Positions 1 through 10,643 of a stretch of DNA of 54,034 nucleotides are shown here, in pieces. The notes below the pieces were generated by a model. The model made no database searches. It worked only from the letters and a program-made list of their open reading frames with translations, and had not been told where the DNA came from. This DNA comes from Solidesulfovibrio fructosivorans JJ]. Lineage in GTDB: Bacteria; Desulfobacterota; Desulfovibrionia; Desulfovibrionales; Desulfovibrionaceae. Location: NCBI RefSeq assembly GCF_000179555.1, contig NZ_AECZ01000027.1, positions 1-54,034 of the forward strand, written 5' to 3'. The translations under genes and the position numbers were made by a program. The first letter of the stretch is position 1; every line of letters starts with the position of its first letter.

Positions 1-218
1 CCACGCCGGCCACGCCGGCCACGCCGGCCACGCCGGCCACGACCGCCACGCCGGAAGGCGCGCAGCCGGCCGAACCCAGCGCAACCGCGCCGCAACCCGC
101 GCCCACCGAACAGCCGGCACAACCGGCCAAGCCGGAACAGGCCAAGCCCGGCGCCACGGCCACGCCGCCGGCCTCCCCCGAACTGCCGCCAGCCCTACCC
201 GACCGGTCCGGGTCGTAG
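1..218 (+). CDS. C-terminal tail of a Thr-Pro-Ala repeat protein (5' end outside window)
   Basis: An open frame enters from the left edge and ends at TAG 216-218. The visible 71 residues begin with four perfect Thr-Pro-Ala units and continue as a low-complexity Ala/Pro/Thr/Glu/Gln/Lys region with several Gln-Pro-Ala and Lys-Pro-Glu steps. Such tails are common as periplasmic or cell-wall spanning linkers (TonB-like or SPOR-type proteins), but no domain is visible here, so no function can be assigned. The nine-base period of the repeat suggests length variation by slippage. Confidence 0.55.
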   Translation, partial: TPATPATPATPATTATPEGAQPAEPSATAPQPAPTEQPAQPAKPEQAKPGATATPPASPELPPALPDRSGS

Positions 219-306
219 GGAAGACGCCAGGGGAGGCGCTGCCTCCCCTCGGCCCCCACCGCCCCACAGCCCCTCCATCCACCATCTCAGCCCGGTAAAA
301 GGGGGT

Positions 307-410
307 CCGGGGGACATCAAGTCCCCCGGCAGGTCCAGGGCAGCGCCCTGGCAGAGAGGTGCAGGAGAGGCTCCGCCTCTCCTGCCGGGTCGCAGGGGCA
401 GCGCCCCTGC
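307..410. repeat. Run of four short perfect hairpins between the repeat protein and dinB
   Basis: Four inverted repeats follow each other: CCGGGGGAC with its complement (307-315/321-329), CCAGGGC (335-341/345-351), GCAGGAGAGGC (361-371/375-385) and GCAGGGGC (392-399/403-410). The gap lies between two convergent genes, so these may act as a bidirectional terminator. The GGGGC-AGC-GCCCC type of hairpin recurs near 30985-31000 in this window, which suggests fragments of a dispersed repeat. Confidence 0.6.
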
Positions 411-435
411 TGCCTCCCCCGCTCCCGCGACGCCC

Positions 436-1602
436 CTACTCCCGCTCGAAATCGAACAGCCGGCCGCGCACGATGGCGTCGCGGCCGAACTTGCCGCGAA
501 TGGCGTCCAGGGCGGCGTCGATCTTCCCGCCTTGTTCACGGCGTTGCCGGGCCGGGTCCTCGAAAAGGCTCAACTGGCGCGGTTCGTTTCCGAAGTTGGA
601 GACGCCGACGCCGATGAGGCGCAGGGGTTTGGGCAAGGGCTCGGCCTCGAGGAGTTCCTTGGCCACGGCGTAGATGACGGTGTCGCTCGCGGTGGGGTCG
701 GGCAGGGTGCGGCTGCGGGTGATCTGGCGGAAATCGTTGAATTTGAGCTTGAGGGTGATGGTGCGGCCGGACTGGTTGTCCCGGCGCAGTTCGCGGCCGA
801 CGCGCTCGGACTGGTGGAGCAGCCAGGCGGCGAGTCTGGCCCGGTCGGCGGTATCGGTGGAAAAGGTATTCTCGGCGCTGACGGATTTGGCTTCGCGGCA
901 CGGATTGACGGTGTCGCTGCCCTGGCCGCAGGCCCGGGCGTAGAGGTCGAGGCCCCATTTGCCCAGGTGGCGCTGCCAGAATTCCGGGGGATATTGCGGG
1001 ATTTCCCCGACGACGCGGATGCCCAGGCGGGAAAGGGCGGCCTGGGCGCGTTTGCCCACACCCGGAATCTTGCCCACGGGGAGATCGGCCAGAAACAGGG
1101 AAACCTGGTCCGGGGCGACGATGGTCAGGCCGTCGGGCTTGTCGTAATCCGAGGCGATCTTGGCGATGAATTTGACGGGCGCGATGCCGACCGAACAGTT
1201 GAGTCCGGTGGCCTCGCGGATCATGGATTTGAGGCGGCGGCCGAGGGTTTCCGGGGGGCCGAAAAGGGTCTCGGTGCCGGTGATGTCGACGTAGGCCTCG
1301 TCGATGGAGGCGGGTTCGACCAGCGGGGAGACGGCCTGGAGCGTGGCCATGACGAGGCGGGAGACTTCGGCGTAGCGGCGGCGGTTGCCGGGCAAAAACA
1401 CGCCGTGGGGACAGCGGCGTTTGGCCTCGGCCACGGGCATGGCCGAGTGCACGCCGAACGTGCGGGCTTCGTAGGAGGCGGCCGAAACCACGCCTCGCAG
1501 GTCCCGGCCGATGATGACCGGTTTGCCCATGAGCGCGGGGTCGTCGTGCTGCTCGACGGAGGCGAAAAACGCGTCCATGTCGAGGTGGAGGATGGTCGCC
1601 AT
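436..1602 (-). CDS. dinB: DNA polymerase IV (Y-family translesion polymerase)
   Basis: The 388-residue protein begins ILHLDMDAFFASVEQ, the first catalytic aspartate motif of Y-family polymerases, and carries SIDEAYVDIT, the second acidic motif. A fingers/palm region, a helix-hairpin-helix stretch (GKIPGVGKRAQAALSRLGI) and a little-finger domain follow. Near the C-terminus QLSLF is a textbook beta-clamp binding motif. Length fits the family. It performs error-prone bypass synthesis at stalled forks. The ATG at 1602 is preceded by GAGG at rather close spacing. No LexA-type operator was recognised upstream. Confidence 0.95.
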   Translation of the reverse strand: MATILHLDMDAFFASVEQHDDPALMGKPVIIGRDLRGVVSAASYEARTFGVHSAMPVAEAKRRCPHGVFLPGNRRRYAEVSRLVMATLQAVSPLVEPASIDEAYVDITGTETLFGPPETLGRRLKSMIREATGLNCSVGIAPVKFIAKIASDYDKPDGLTIVAPDQVSLFLADLPVGKIPGVGKRAQAALSRLGIRVVGEIPQYPPEFWQRHLGKWGLDLYARACGQGSDTVNPCREAKSVSAENTFSTDTADRARLAAWLLHQSERVGRELRRDNQSGRTITLKLKFNDFRQITRSRTLPDPTASDTVIYAVAKELLEAEPLPKPLRLIGVGVSNFGNEPRQLSLFEDPARQRREQGGKIDAALDAIRGKFGRDAIVRGRLFDFERE

Positions 1603-1690
1603 GGCCTCGGCATGCGACGGCGGCCAGGAAAAAGCAAGGGGGGCGAGGGACGTTTTTTCCCCGCCCGCCCCCTTTCGAAAAAACGGTCGC

Positions 1691-1891
1691 CTAGGCCTTG
1701 ATGTTCAAGTTTCCGCCGACGCCGGTGGCGGCGGAGAGCACCTTGGTCTGAAAGTCGTAATCCTGGTTCACGCCGCCCGTGGCCAGGTCGGTGTTGAGCC
1801 TGTCGAGGGTCTTGGTGACCAGTTCGGCCCCGAGCTTTTGCTGCTCGAATGCGCCGCCGGCCGCCGTCGTTTTGGTGTCTATCGCGTCCAT
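1691..1891 (-). CDS. Short protein of unknown function (66 aa)
   Basis: I choose the ATG at 1891 because GGGAGGAT sits 5-6 bases before it; a longer frame reaching 1930 lacks such a site. The protein is soluble, without signal peptide or membrane segment, and ends GVGGNLNIKA. That ending and the size faintly recall small YjfB-like putative motility proteins, but the similarity is too weak to name it. It lies upstream of dinB in the same direction, with a poor inverted repeat (CGTTTTTT/AAAAAACG, 1651-1685) between them, and is divergent from glgP. Confidence 0.6.
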   Translation of the reverse strand: MDAIDTKTTAAGGAFEQQKLGAELVTKTLDRLNTDLATGGVNQDYDFQTKVLSAATGVGGNLNIKA

Positions 1892-2037
1892 GGCATCCTC
1901 CCGGGACGAGAAACGTTCCCTTATCGTCACCTATCGGCCACGGGGCATGCCTCCTTTAGGCTCACCGTTGGACAACGCCGCGTGTCCTTTGCTACAAGTG
2001 GCATACATCCCCTTTCGACCTTTGTAAGGAGGCTTCC

Positions 2038-4503
2038 ATGCCCGTCGAGAATTGCCCCCTCCAGACCCTCGACGCCGACTCCCTTTCCTGCTCCATCCGG
2101 GAGCATATCACCCATTCCCTGGGCAAACCCTGCGCCGAGGCCGGAAACCGTGACGTGGCCATGGCGCTTTCCATGACCCTGCGTGACCGGCTTGTGGACA
2201 AGCTGCTCGAAACCCGCAAGCGCTACCGCGACGCCCGTGCCAAGCGGATGTACTACCTGTCCATCGAGTATCTGCTCGGCCGCTGCCTGGGCAACAACCT
2301 CTACAACATGAGAATCGACGAAGAGTGCCGCAACCTGGTCAAGCAATGGGGCTACGACCTGGAGGAACTGCGCGAGTTCGAGCGCGACCCGGCGCTCGGC
2401 AACGGCGGGCTGGGGCGGCTGGCCGCCTGCTTCCTCGACGCCCTGGCCACCCTCGACATGCCGGGCTGCGGCTACGGCATCCACTACGAATTCGGGCTCT
2501 TTAAACAGAGCATCCAGAACGACCGCCAGGTCGAGCAGCCGGACTACTGGATGGCCGAAGGCATGCCGCTGCAAATCGAACGCCGCGACCAGTCCGTCAT
2601 CGTGCCCATTTACGGCCGCATCGAAAGCCATCAGGGCCCGGACGGCTCCTACCTGCCGCTGTGGGTCGACTGGCAGGACCTGGTCGGCGTGCCCTACGAC
2701 ATCCCCATCGTGGGATTCGGCGACAAGACCGTCAATTACCTGCGCCTTTTCGCCGCCCGCTCCACCGACAACTTCGACATGAAAATTTTCGACCAGGGCG
2801 ACTACATCAAAGCCATCCACCAGAAGGTGTATTCGGAACTGGTCTCCAAGATCCTCTACCCCAGCGAATCCATCTCGTTCGGCAAGGAACTGCGGCTGAC
2901 CCAGGAATACTTCCTGGTCTTTTGTTCGCTGCGCGACATCACCCGGCGCTTTCTCAAACAAAACCGCAACATCGAAGAGCTGCCCGAATTCATCGCCATC
3001 CAGCTCAACGACACCCACCCGGCCCTGGCCGTGGCCGAGCTGATGCGCATCCTGGTCGACGAACGCCGCGTGCCCTGGGACCGGGCCTGGAACATCACCA
3101 ACCGCACCCTGGCCTTCACCAACCACACCCTCATGCCGGAATCCCTGGAGATGTGGCCGGTGGACCTCATGGGCAAGGTGCTGCCCCGCCACCTCCAGAT
3201 CATCTACGAGATCAACGCCCGGTTTTTGAGCCAGATCCGCCTGACGTCCAAGGCCGACGACGCCACCCTGCGCCGCATGTCGCTGATCGAGGAGCAAGGC
3301 GGCAAGCAGGTGCGCATGGCCAACCTGGCCGTGGTCGGCTCCCATTCCGTCAACGGCGTGTCCAAGCTCCATTCCGAGCTGGTCAAAAAAGTCCTGTTCC
3401 CGGACTACGCCGCCCTGTGGCCCGGCAAGTTCAACAACAAGACCAACGGCATCACCCCCAGGCGCTGGCTCTATAAGGCCAATCCCGGGCTGTCGGCGCT
3501 TATAACCGAGGCCATCGGCGACGCCTGGATCATGGACCTCGACAAGCTGCAGGACCTCGTGCCCCTGGCCGGCGACGCCGCCTTCCAGCAGAAGTTCCTG
3601 GCCGTCAAACGGGCCAGCAAGGCCCATCTGGCCGAATACGTGGCCCAGACCACGGGCGTGATGCTCTCGCCGGACGCGGTCTTCGACATGCAGGCCAAGC
3701 GCATCCACGAGTACAAGCGCCAGCTTTTAAACATCATGCACATCCTGCACGACTACCTGCGCGTGACCGAGGACGGCTACGTGCCGCCCGTGCCCCGGGT
3801 GTACGTCTTCGCGGGCAAGGCCGCGCCGGGCTACTTCGAGGCCAAGGAGATCATCCACCTCATCTGCTCCGCCGCCCGCGTCATCAACGCCGACAAGCGC
3901 GCCGCCAAGCACATCAAAGTGGTCTTCGCCGCCGATTACCGCGTGTCCCTGGCCGAAAAGCTCATCCCCGCCGCCGACGTCAGCGAACAGATCTCCACCG
4001 CCGGCACCGAGGCCTCGGGCACGGGCAACATGAAGTTCTCGCTCAACGGCGCCCTGACCATCGGCACCCTGGACGGGGCCAACATCGAAATCCGCGAGGC
4101 CGTGGGCGCGGAAAACTTCTACCTGTTCGGCCTGACCACACCGGAAGTCGAGCGCCAGCTCGGCGACGGCAGCTACGATCCCTGGGAATACTACGGCAAA
4201 CACCCCGAAATCCGGCGAGTCCTGGACGCGCTCTCGGCCGGCCGCTTCACCCCTGACGAACCCCAGACCTTCCACTGGATTTTCGAAAAAATGCTCGCCA
4301 AGGGCGAACGCTACATGCACCTGGCCGACTTCATGCCCTACCTGGAAACCCACGAACGCCTGGGCATGGACTACGCAAAACCGGCCGTGTGGGCCAAAAA
4401 GGCCATCCTGAACGTCGCCCGCATGGGCTATTTCTCCGCGGACCGCACCATCCGGGAATACGCACGCGATATCTGGGGCATAAAGCCCATCGCGCCGAAA
4501 TGA
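2038..4503 (+). CDS. glgP: Glycogen/starch (alpha-glucan) phosphorylase
   Basis: This 821-residue protein has the full GT35 phosphorylase length. It releases glucose 1-phosphate from alpha-1,4-glucan with pyridoxal phosphate as cofactor. Diagnostic stretches include YYLSIEYLLGRCLGNN, NGGLGRLAACFLDALATLD, QLNDTHPALAVAELMR, TNGITPRRWL and the PLP-lysine motif EASGTGNMKFSLNG, with the lysine at residue 666. AAGGAGG lies just before the ATG. It appears monocistronic: a strong hairpin element starts 24 bases after the stop. It implies glycogen storage, which is known in sulfate reducers. Confidence 0.97.
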   Translation: MPVENCPLQTLDADSLSCSIREHITHSLGKPCAEAGNRDVAMALSMTLRDRLVDKLLETRKRYRDARAKRMYYLSIEYLLGRCLGNNLYNMRIDEECRNLVKQWGYDLEELREFERDPALGNGGLGRLAACFLDALATLDMPGCGYGIHYEFGLFKQSIQNDRQVEQPDYWMAEGMPLQIERRDQSVIVPIYGRIESHQGPDGSYLPLWVDWQDLVGVPYDIPIVGFGDKTVNYLRLFAARSTDNFDMKIFDQGDYIKAIHQKVYSELVSKILYPSESISFGKELRLTQEYFLVFCSLRDITRRFLKQNRNIEELPEFIAIQLNDTHPALAVAELMRILVDERRVPWDRAWNITNRTLAFTNHTLMPESLEMWPVDLMGKVLPRHLQIIYEINARFLSQIRLTSKADDATLRRMSLIEEQGGKQVRMANLAVVGSHSVNGVSKLHSELVKKVLFPDYAALWPGKFNNKTNGITPRRWLYKANPGLSALITEAIGDAWIMDLDKLQDLVPLAGDAAFQQKFLAVKRASKAHLAEYVAQTTGVMLSPDAVFDMQAKRIHEYKRQLLNIMHILHDYLRVTEDGYVPPVPRVYVFAGKAAPGYFEAKEIIHLICSAARVINADKRAAKHIKVVFAADYRVSLAEKLIPAADVSEQISTAGTEASGTGNMKFSLNGALTIGTLDGANIEIREAVGAENFYLFGLTTPEVERQLGDGSYDPWEYYGKHPEIRRVLDALSAGRFTPDEPQTFHWIFEKMLAKGERYMHLADFMPYLETHERLGMDYAKPAVWAKKAILNVARMGYFSADRTIREYARDIWGIKPIAPK

Positions 4504-4526
4504 TGTGAAGAGGGAGACTAATTTCC

Positions 4527-4688
4527 GGGGGGAAACTTTTCTGTAGAAAAGTTTCCCCCCGGACCCCCTTTCAAAAGACTTTCAATAGTTACAGTGAATG
4601 AGCGTTATACCATCCGCAACCGGTAAAAGATTTAGGAAAGGGAGAGCGCGAGAGGGGAGAACCCTTTTTAAAGGGTTTCCCCTCTCGC
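4527..4688. repeat. Composite intergenic repeat, copy 1 (two hairpins)
   Basis: Hairpin A is a perfect 16-bp stem with a two-base loop (4527-4542/4545-4560). Hairpin B spans 4648-4688 (GCGAGAGGGG...CCCCTCTCGC). A conserved linker with CCCCCTTT, AAAGACTTT and AGGAAAGGGAGAGC joins them. The same order recurs at 9641-9802 and 38511-38671, and inverted at 53932. Located after glgP, it probably terminates glgP transcription. Confidence 0.85.
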
Positions 4689-4727
4689 ATGATTCCTTCC
4701 GCAAAAAATCGAGGGAGGACGTTATCC

Positions 4728-5543
4728 ATGGTTCGCTTCATCCGCATCATCAGCCTGGCCTTCGTGGCCCTGACCATGTGCTGCGGCCCCGCCGTCTCCG
4801 CGACGACGCCGTTCGACATTTACGAGGGCAGCAACCTGCGCAAAATCGTGCAGCGCGGCACGCTGGTCGTGGGCATGGAACTCAAATTCTGGCCCTTCGA
4901 GTACGTGGACAAGGAGGGCAACCCCGTCGGCTTCGACGTGGACATCGCCAAGACCCTGGCCGACCGGCTGGGGGTCAAGCTGGAAATCAAGGACATGGAG
5001 TGGACCGGGCTCATCCCGGCCCTGACCGCCGGCAAGATCGACCTCATCATCTCCGGCATCAGCGGCACGCTGGAGCGGGCCAAGTCCATCACCTTCACCT
5101 CGCCCTACTTCACCACCGGGCTTTGCGCCCTGCTCTCGGCCAAAAGGGCCGGCGACGTCAAAAACGTGGACGCGCTCAACGCCCCGGGCCGGGTGCTCGC
5201 GGTCAAGACCGGCACCACCGCCGATCTCGTGGCCACCAAGAAATTCACCAAGGCCACCATCAACCGCTACAAGGACGAGACGGCCTGCGTCCAGGAAGTG
5301 GTGGCCGGCCGGGCCGACGCCTTTTTCTACGACCAGATCTCCATCGCCAAGCACCACAAGCAAAATCCCGAGGCCACCAAGGCCATCCTCAAGCCGTTTA
5401 CCTACGAGCCTTTTTGCATCGCCCTGCAAAAAGGCGATTTTGACTGGTGGCAGTGGCTGGAGATGTATCTGACCACCATCAAGGCCGACGGCACGCTTGA
5501 CGCGCTGCACGATAAGTACTTCAAGGACATCCTCGGCAAATAG
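4728..5543 (+). CDS. Amino-acid ABC transporter periplasmic substrate-binding protein
   Basis: A 271-residue family-3 solute-binding protein. A signal peptide occupies about residues 1-24 (cleavage near VSA/TT). The mature protein starts with the typical RGTLVVGMELKFWPFEY, GFDVDIAKTLADRLG, MEWTGLIPALTAGKIDLIISGI series, and ends LDALHDKYF. The start at 4728 follows GAGGGAGGA; an upstream in-frame ATG at 4689 lies inside the repeat and has no good ribosome site. The permease lies two genes downstream. No ATP-binding subunit is present nearby, so it must be supplied from elsewhere. The ligand is probably a polar amino acid; which one cannot be read from sequence. Confidence 0.93.
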   Translation: MVRFIRIISLAFVALTMCCGPAVSATTPFDIYEGSNLRKIVQRGTLVVGMELKFWPFEYVDKEGNPVGFDVDIAKTLADRLGVKLEIKDMEWTGLIPALTAGKIDLIISGISGTLERAKSITFTSPYFTTGLCALLSAKRAGDVKNVDALNAPGRVLAVKTGTTADLVATKKFTKATINRYKDETACVQEVVAGRADAFFYDQISIAKHHKQNPEATKAILKPFTYEPFCIALQKGDFDWWQWLEMYLTTIKADGTLDALHDKYFKDILGK

Positions 5544-5681
5544 CCCCGTCCGTCGCCCGCTGTCGTCGCCAAGCCCCTTTCGTCCGGGTCGCGGCGGCGG
5601 GCGACGCTCCTTTCATTTCCGTCCCGGGCGCACGGCCCGGGCAGACCCCGGCCGGCCCCGACCGGCACCCGGGAGGCAACC

Positions 5682-6065
5682 ATGCCCCGCGCACGCATCC
5701 GTGCCTGCGTCATCCTGGCCATTTTGGTCCTTTTCGCCGCCAACCCGGCCCCGGCCCAATCGTCACGGGTGGTTATGGCCCATATCTTCACCGTGCCGGC
5801 CGATCCGCCCGGCGGCGACATCGACACGGTGCTGCCGGCCTTCGAGAACTGGCTGGCCACGTCTTTCGGCGGCTACACGCGCCTGGGGGCCGGCGACGGC
5901 GCCTGGAAAAACGAAAAGGGCCAGGTGGAGACCCAGGGCAACATCGTCTTCCTGGTCACGACCAACAGGGACGTGTCCAAGGACATCGCCGCCCGGCTGA
6001 CCCGGGATTTCGGCGAACGCGCCCCCTTCGTGCTGGTCTTTCCGGCGGGGATGTTCGTCAAATGA
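5682..6065 (+). CDS. Small secreted protein of unknown function inside an ABC transporter operon
   Basis: A 127-residue protein with a clear signal peptide (about residues 1-25, ending PAPAQS). GGGAGGCAACC precedes the ATG. The mature part contains GDGAWKNEKGQVETQGN and RDFGERAPFVLVFPAG, a small alpha/beta layout that faintly recalls DUF3574-type proteins; this is weak. It sits between the binding protein and the permease, and its stop overlaps the permease start in ATGA, so the two are translationally coupled. A transporter accessory role is only an inference. Confidence 0.75.
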   Translation: MPRARIRACVILAILVLFAANPAPAQSSRVVMAHIFTVPADPPGGDIDTVLPAFENWLATSFGGYTRLGAGDGAWKNEKGQVETQGNIVFLVTTNRDVSKDIAARLTRDFGERAPFVLVFPAGMFVK

Positions 6066-6823
6066 CGTGGTCCACGCCCCGGTGGCTTGTCCGGGCCGTT
6101 TTGCTCGCCTCCCTGACGGCCGGCCTGTGGGTCGCGTTGTCGCATATCCAGTACCACTGGGACTGGAACGCGGTCTGGGGGTATCGCGACATCTTCATCG
6201 CCGGGCTTGGCATGACGGTGTACGTCTCGGCCGGAGCCATCGTCCTGGGCCTTTTTTTCGGCCTGGCCTCCGGGCTGGCCTCGGTGTCGGGCAATGTCTG
6301 GCTCACCGAGATGGCCGCCCTGTACGTCGGGGCCTTTCGAGGCACGCCGCTTCTGGTGCAGATCCTCATTTTCTATTTCTGCGTCGGCGTGGTGATCCAC
6401 GTGGACAGCCCGTACGTGATCGGCACGGTGACCCTGGCCTTTTTTTCCGGGGCCTACATCTCGGAGATGGTGCGGGCCGGGGTCGAATCCATCGACGTCG
6501 GCCAGTGGGAAACGGCCCTTTCCTCGGGACTCACCCACCGCCAGACGCTCTTCTACGTCATCTTTCCCCAGGCGATCCGGCGCATCGTGCCGCCGGTGAC
6601 GGGCCAGTTCGTCTCCTGCATCAAGGACTCGTCGCTTTTGTCCGTCATTAGCGTCCGCGAACTGACCAAAGCGGCCGAAGTGGTCAACTCCACCACCTAC
6701 AAAACCTTCGAGGCCTATCTCCCCTTGGCCCTGCTCTACCTGCTTCTCACCTGGCCCCTTTCGCACTTGACCGGCCGCCTGGAAAGGGGAATACGAAATG
6801 GAACCAAATCACGACCGCGATAA
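6062..6823 (+). CDS. Amino-acid ABC transporter permease (HisM/GlnP type)
   Basis: A 253-residue integral membrane protein of the His/Glu/Gln/Arg permease family. Membrane segments lie near residues 12-30, 42-72, 90-135 and 215-235. The EAA-loop region is recognisable as ESIDVGQWETALSSGLTHRQTLFYVIFPQAIRRIVPP. The ATG overlaps the preceding stop by four bases. It forms the channel for the substrate captured by the protein at 4728-5543. No ATPase gene follows; a redox pair does instead. Confidence 0.93.
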   Translation: MTWSTPRWLVRAVLLASLTAGLWVALSHIQYHWDWNAVWGYRDIFIAGLGMTVYVSAGAIVLGLFFGLASGLASVSGNVWLTEMAALYVGAFRGTPLLVQILIFYFCVGVVIHVDSPYVIGTVTLAFFSGAYISEMVRAGVESIDVGQWETALSSGLTHRQTLFYVIFPQAIRRIVPPVTGQFVSCIKDSSLLSVISVRELTKAAEVVNSTTYKTFEAYLPLALLYLLLTWPLSHLTGRLERGIRNGTKSRPR

Positions 6824-6849
6824 TGCCTCGCGCATGCAAGGAGATTTTC

Positions 6850-7113
6850 ATGAGTGCGGACATCAAGGTTTACGCCCTTTCCACCTGCGTGCACTGCAAA
6901 CACGCCAAAGAATATCTCGAGGAACACAAGATTCCTTTTGACTGCGTCCACGTGGACTTCCTCTCCGGCGAAGAGCGCGCCAAGATCATGGACATCGTGC
7001 GCAAGCTCAACCCGGCCCTGTCCTTTCCCACCATCGTCATCGGCGACAAGGTCATTGTCGGCTTCCGCCGCGACGAGCTCGAACAGGCCGTAAGCGAGTG
7101 CGAAAAGCGATGA
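6850..7113 (+). CDS. Glutaredoxin-like thiol-disulfide protein
   Basis: An 87-residue thioredoxin-fold protein with the active-site motif CVHC at residues 13-16, followed by KHAKEYLEE. The cis-proline element FPTIVIGDKVIVGF is the usual glutaredoxin glutathione or partner face. AAGGAG sits seven bases before ATG 6850. An earlier in-frame ATG at 6823 overlaps the permease stop and lacks a ribosome site. The 3' end overlaps the next gene in ATGA. The tight pairing with an FTR-beta homologue suggests it is the electron acceptor of that protein, an inference from gene order. Confidence 0.92.
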   Translation: MSADIKVYALSTCVHCKHAKEYLEEHKIPFDCVHVDFLSGEERAKIMDIVRKLNPALSFPTIVIGDKVIVGFRRDELEQAVSECEKR

Positions 7114-7451
7114 ACGCCCGCGAACTCCACGAGACGCTCAAGCCCATCCAGGAAGCCAAGGGAAACTATTTCAACCCCGACATGGAAATGACCCTGGACC
7201 TGTTGGCGAGCCTTCTGACCAACAAGGAGCGCTACGGCTACATGGCCTGCCCCTGCCGGCTGGCCTCGGGCAAATTCGAACTCGACCGCGACGTGGTCTG
7301 CCCGTGCATTTACCGCGATCCGGATGTGACCGAGTTCGGGGCCTGCTTTTGCGGACTCTACGTCTCCAAGGCCGTGCGCGACGGCGAAACGACCCTGCCC
7401 GTGGTGCCGGAACGCCGGCCGGTGGAAAAGACCCTGGCCGCGCTCGGCTGA
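7110..7451 (+). CDS. Ferredoxin:thioredoxin reductase catalytic (beta) subunit-like protein
   Basis: A 113-residue protein with the signature cysteine pattern of FTR-beta: CPC at 47-49, CPC at 64-66 and CFC at 79-81 (CHC in the plant enzyme). Six cysteines would bind a [4Fe-4S] cluster and supply the redox-active disulfide. No variable subunit is present, as in other non-photosynthetic FTR-like proteins. The ATG overlaps the glutaredoxin stop, so both proteins are co-translated. Likely role: passing electrons from ferredoxin to the partner glutaredoxin. Confidence 0.9.
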   Translation: MNARELHETLKPIQEAKGNYFNPDMEMTLDLLASLLTNKERYGYMACPCRLASGKFELDRDVVCPCIYRDPDVTEFGACFCGLYVSKAVRDGETTLPVVPERRPVEKTLAALG

Positions 7452-7606
7452 TCCGCGACGCGCCGAGACCGGCCCCCTCGGCCTGACCGCCCCGCAAAGG
7501 CCTCCCTGCGCCCGCCCCTTGAAAAGGATGGCGGCATGCAATAGCCTTATTGTTCCATCAACACCGGCTGCCTTTTTTGGGCCATACCCTGTGAGGGCTT
7601 TGCGCA

Positions 7607-9631
<2,025 letters not shown>

Positions 9632-9640
9632 ATAAAAGAG

Positions 9641-9802
9641 CTGGGGGAAACTTTTCTGTAGAAAAGTTTCCCCCAGGCCCCCTTCCAAAGACTTTTAATA
9701 GTAACAGGCTGTTATCCGTACAACAGCTGTTACGATAAAAATTTGAGGAAGGGGAGAGCGCGAGAGGGGAGAACCCTTTTTCAAAAGGGTTTCCCCTCTC
9801 GC
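9641..9802. repeat. Composite intergenic repeat, copy 2 (three hairpins)
   Basis: Hairpin A is a perfect 17-bp stem with a two-base loop (9641-9657/9660-9676). Hairpin B spans 9760-9802. Between them GTAACAG (9701-9707) pairs with CTGTTAC (9727-9733). The order matches copy 1. It lies between the convergent kinase and pyrR genes, so it probably stops transcription from both sides. Confidence 0.85.
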
Positions 9803-9825
9803 ACCTTCTTTTCTCTCAATCTGAA

Positions 9826-10362
9826 TTATCCGACCAGCATGACGCCGTCTTCGCCGTCGAGTTCGGCCACGGCCACGTCCACGTGTTCGCCGGGTTCGGT
9901 ATGCACGCGTTTGCCGACGTAGTCGGCCTGGATGGGCAGTTCGCGGTGCCCCCGGCGGTCGATGAGCACGAGCAACTCCACCCGGTTGGGCCGGCCGTAG
10001 TCGAGCAACGCCTCCAGGGCGGCCCGGATGGTGCGGCCGGAAAAGAGCACGTCGTCGATCAGCACCACGTTTTTTTCGGCCAGGGAAAACGGGATGTGCG
10101 ACGGTCCCACCTGCGGCTGGACTTCGCTATTGGTCCAGTCGTCGCGGTACAAATTGATGTCGAGCTTGCCGAGCGGCACGTCGCAGCCGGCCTTGGCGTC
10201 GATAAGCGCCTTGAGCCGCGTGGCCAGCTCCGCCCCCCGGCGCTGGATGCCGACGAGGGCCAGCCCGCAACCGGGGTCGTGGTGCTCGATGATTTCAAAG
10301 GCCAGCCGTTCCAGGGTGCGGCGCACCTCGCCGGCGGTCATCAACTTTCTCGGTTTCGTCAC
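9826..10362 (-). CDS. pyrR: PyrR: pyrimidine regulatory protein / uracil phosphoribosyltransferase
   Basis: A 178-residue PyrR homologue. The phosphoribosyltransferase PRPP loop is VVLIDDVLFSGRTIRAAL, preceded by the hood region with VGIQRRGAELATRL and LDINLYRDD. I start it at GTG 10362, seven bases after GGAGG. Longer in-frame starts give an unusual N-terminus and lack a site. PyrR binds pyr mRNA in a UMP-dependent manner and also makes UMP from uracil. No pyr genes are in this window. Confidence 0.93.
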   Translation of the reverse strand: MTKPRKLMTAGEVRRTLERLAFEIIEHHDPGCGLALVGIQRRGAELATRLKALIDAKAGCDVPLGKLDINLYRDDWTNSEVQPQVGPSHIPFSLAEKNVVLIDDVLFSGRTIRAALEALLDYGRPNRVELLVLIDRRGHRELPIQADYVGKRVHTEPGEHVDVAVAELDGEDGVMLVG

Positions 10363-10510
10363 GGCATCCCTCCGCCCTTTTCCGGAAAATACCCCACGGG
10401 GACCACCCCTGGCAATCACGGGACCGCCATCAGAAAGCCCTGCCGCGCGCAAAACCGGCGACAGTGGAAAGGCGATGCCGATGGCAGCTTCCCATACATA
10501 AAATTAACTT

Positions 10511-10536
10511 TATAATTTCAATATGCTATAATTTCA
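10511..10536 (+). promoter_or_regulatory. Twin TATAATTTCA repeats in an AT-rich island
   Basis: TATAATTTCA occurs twice (10511-10520, 10527-10536) in an AT-rich stretch about 110-130 bases before the selenoprotein gene. Each copy contains a perfect -10 consensus. No good -35 hexamer is spaced correctly upstream, so this is only a candidate promoter. A second candidate lies closer to the gene: TTGACT about 10585, 17 bases, TAGTTG. Confidence 0.3.
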
Positions 10537-10643
10537 GCATTCCATTTGTCGATCAAGGATTGACTTTTTGCACAGCCCCCCTATTTGACTTTCCGATCGG
10601 TCGTGCTTAGTTGCATCGAACGCGTACTTCCCAGGAGGATTCC

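Noticed and set aside
532-1701. 389-residue plus-strand frame opposite dinB
   Set aside because: It runs antisense to a well-supported gene, has Gly/Val/Ala/Asp-skewed composition and no domain; a GC-rich shadow.
1927-3708. 593-residue minus-strand frame opposite glgP
   Set aside because: Shadow of the glgP coding strand with no recognisable motif or ribosome site.
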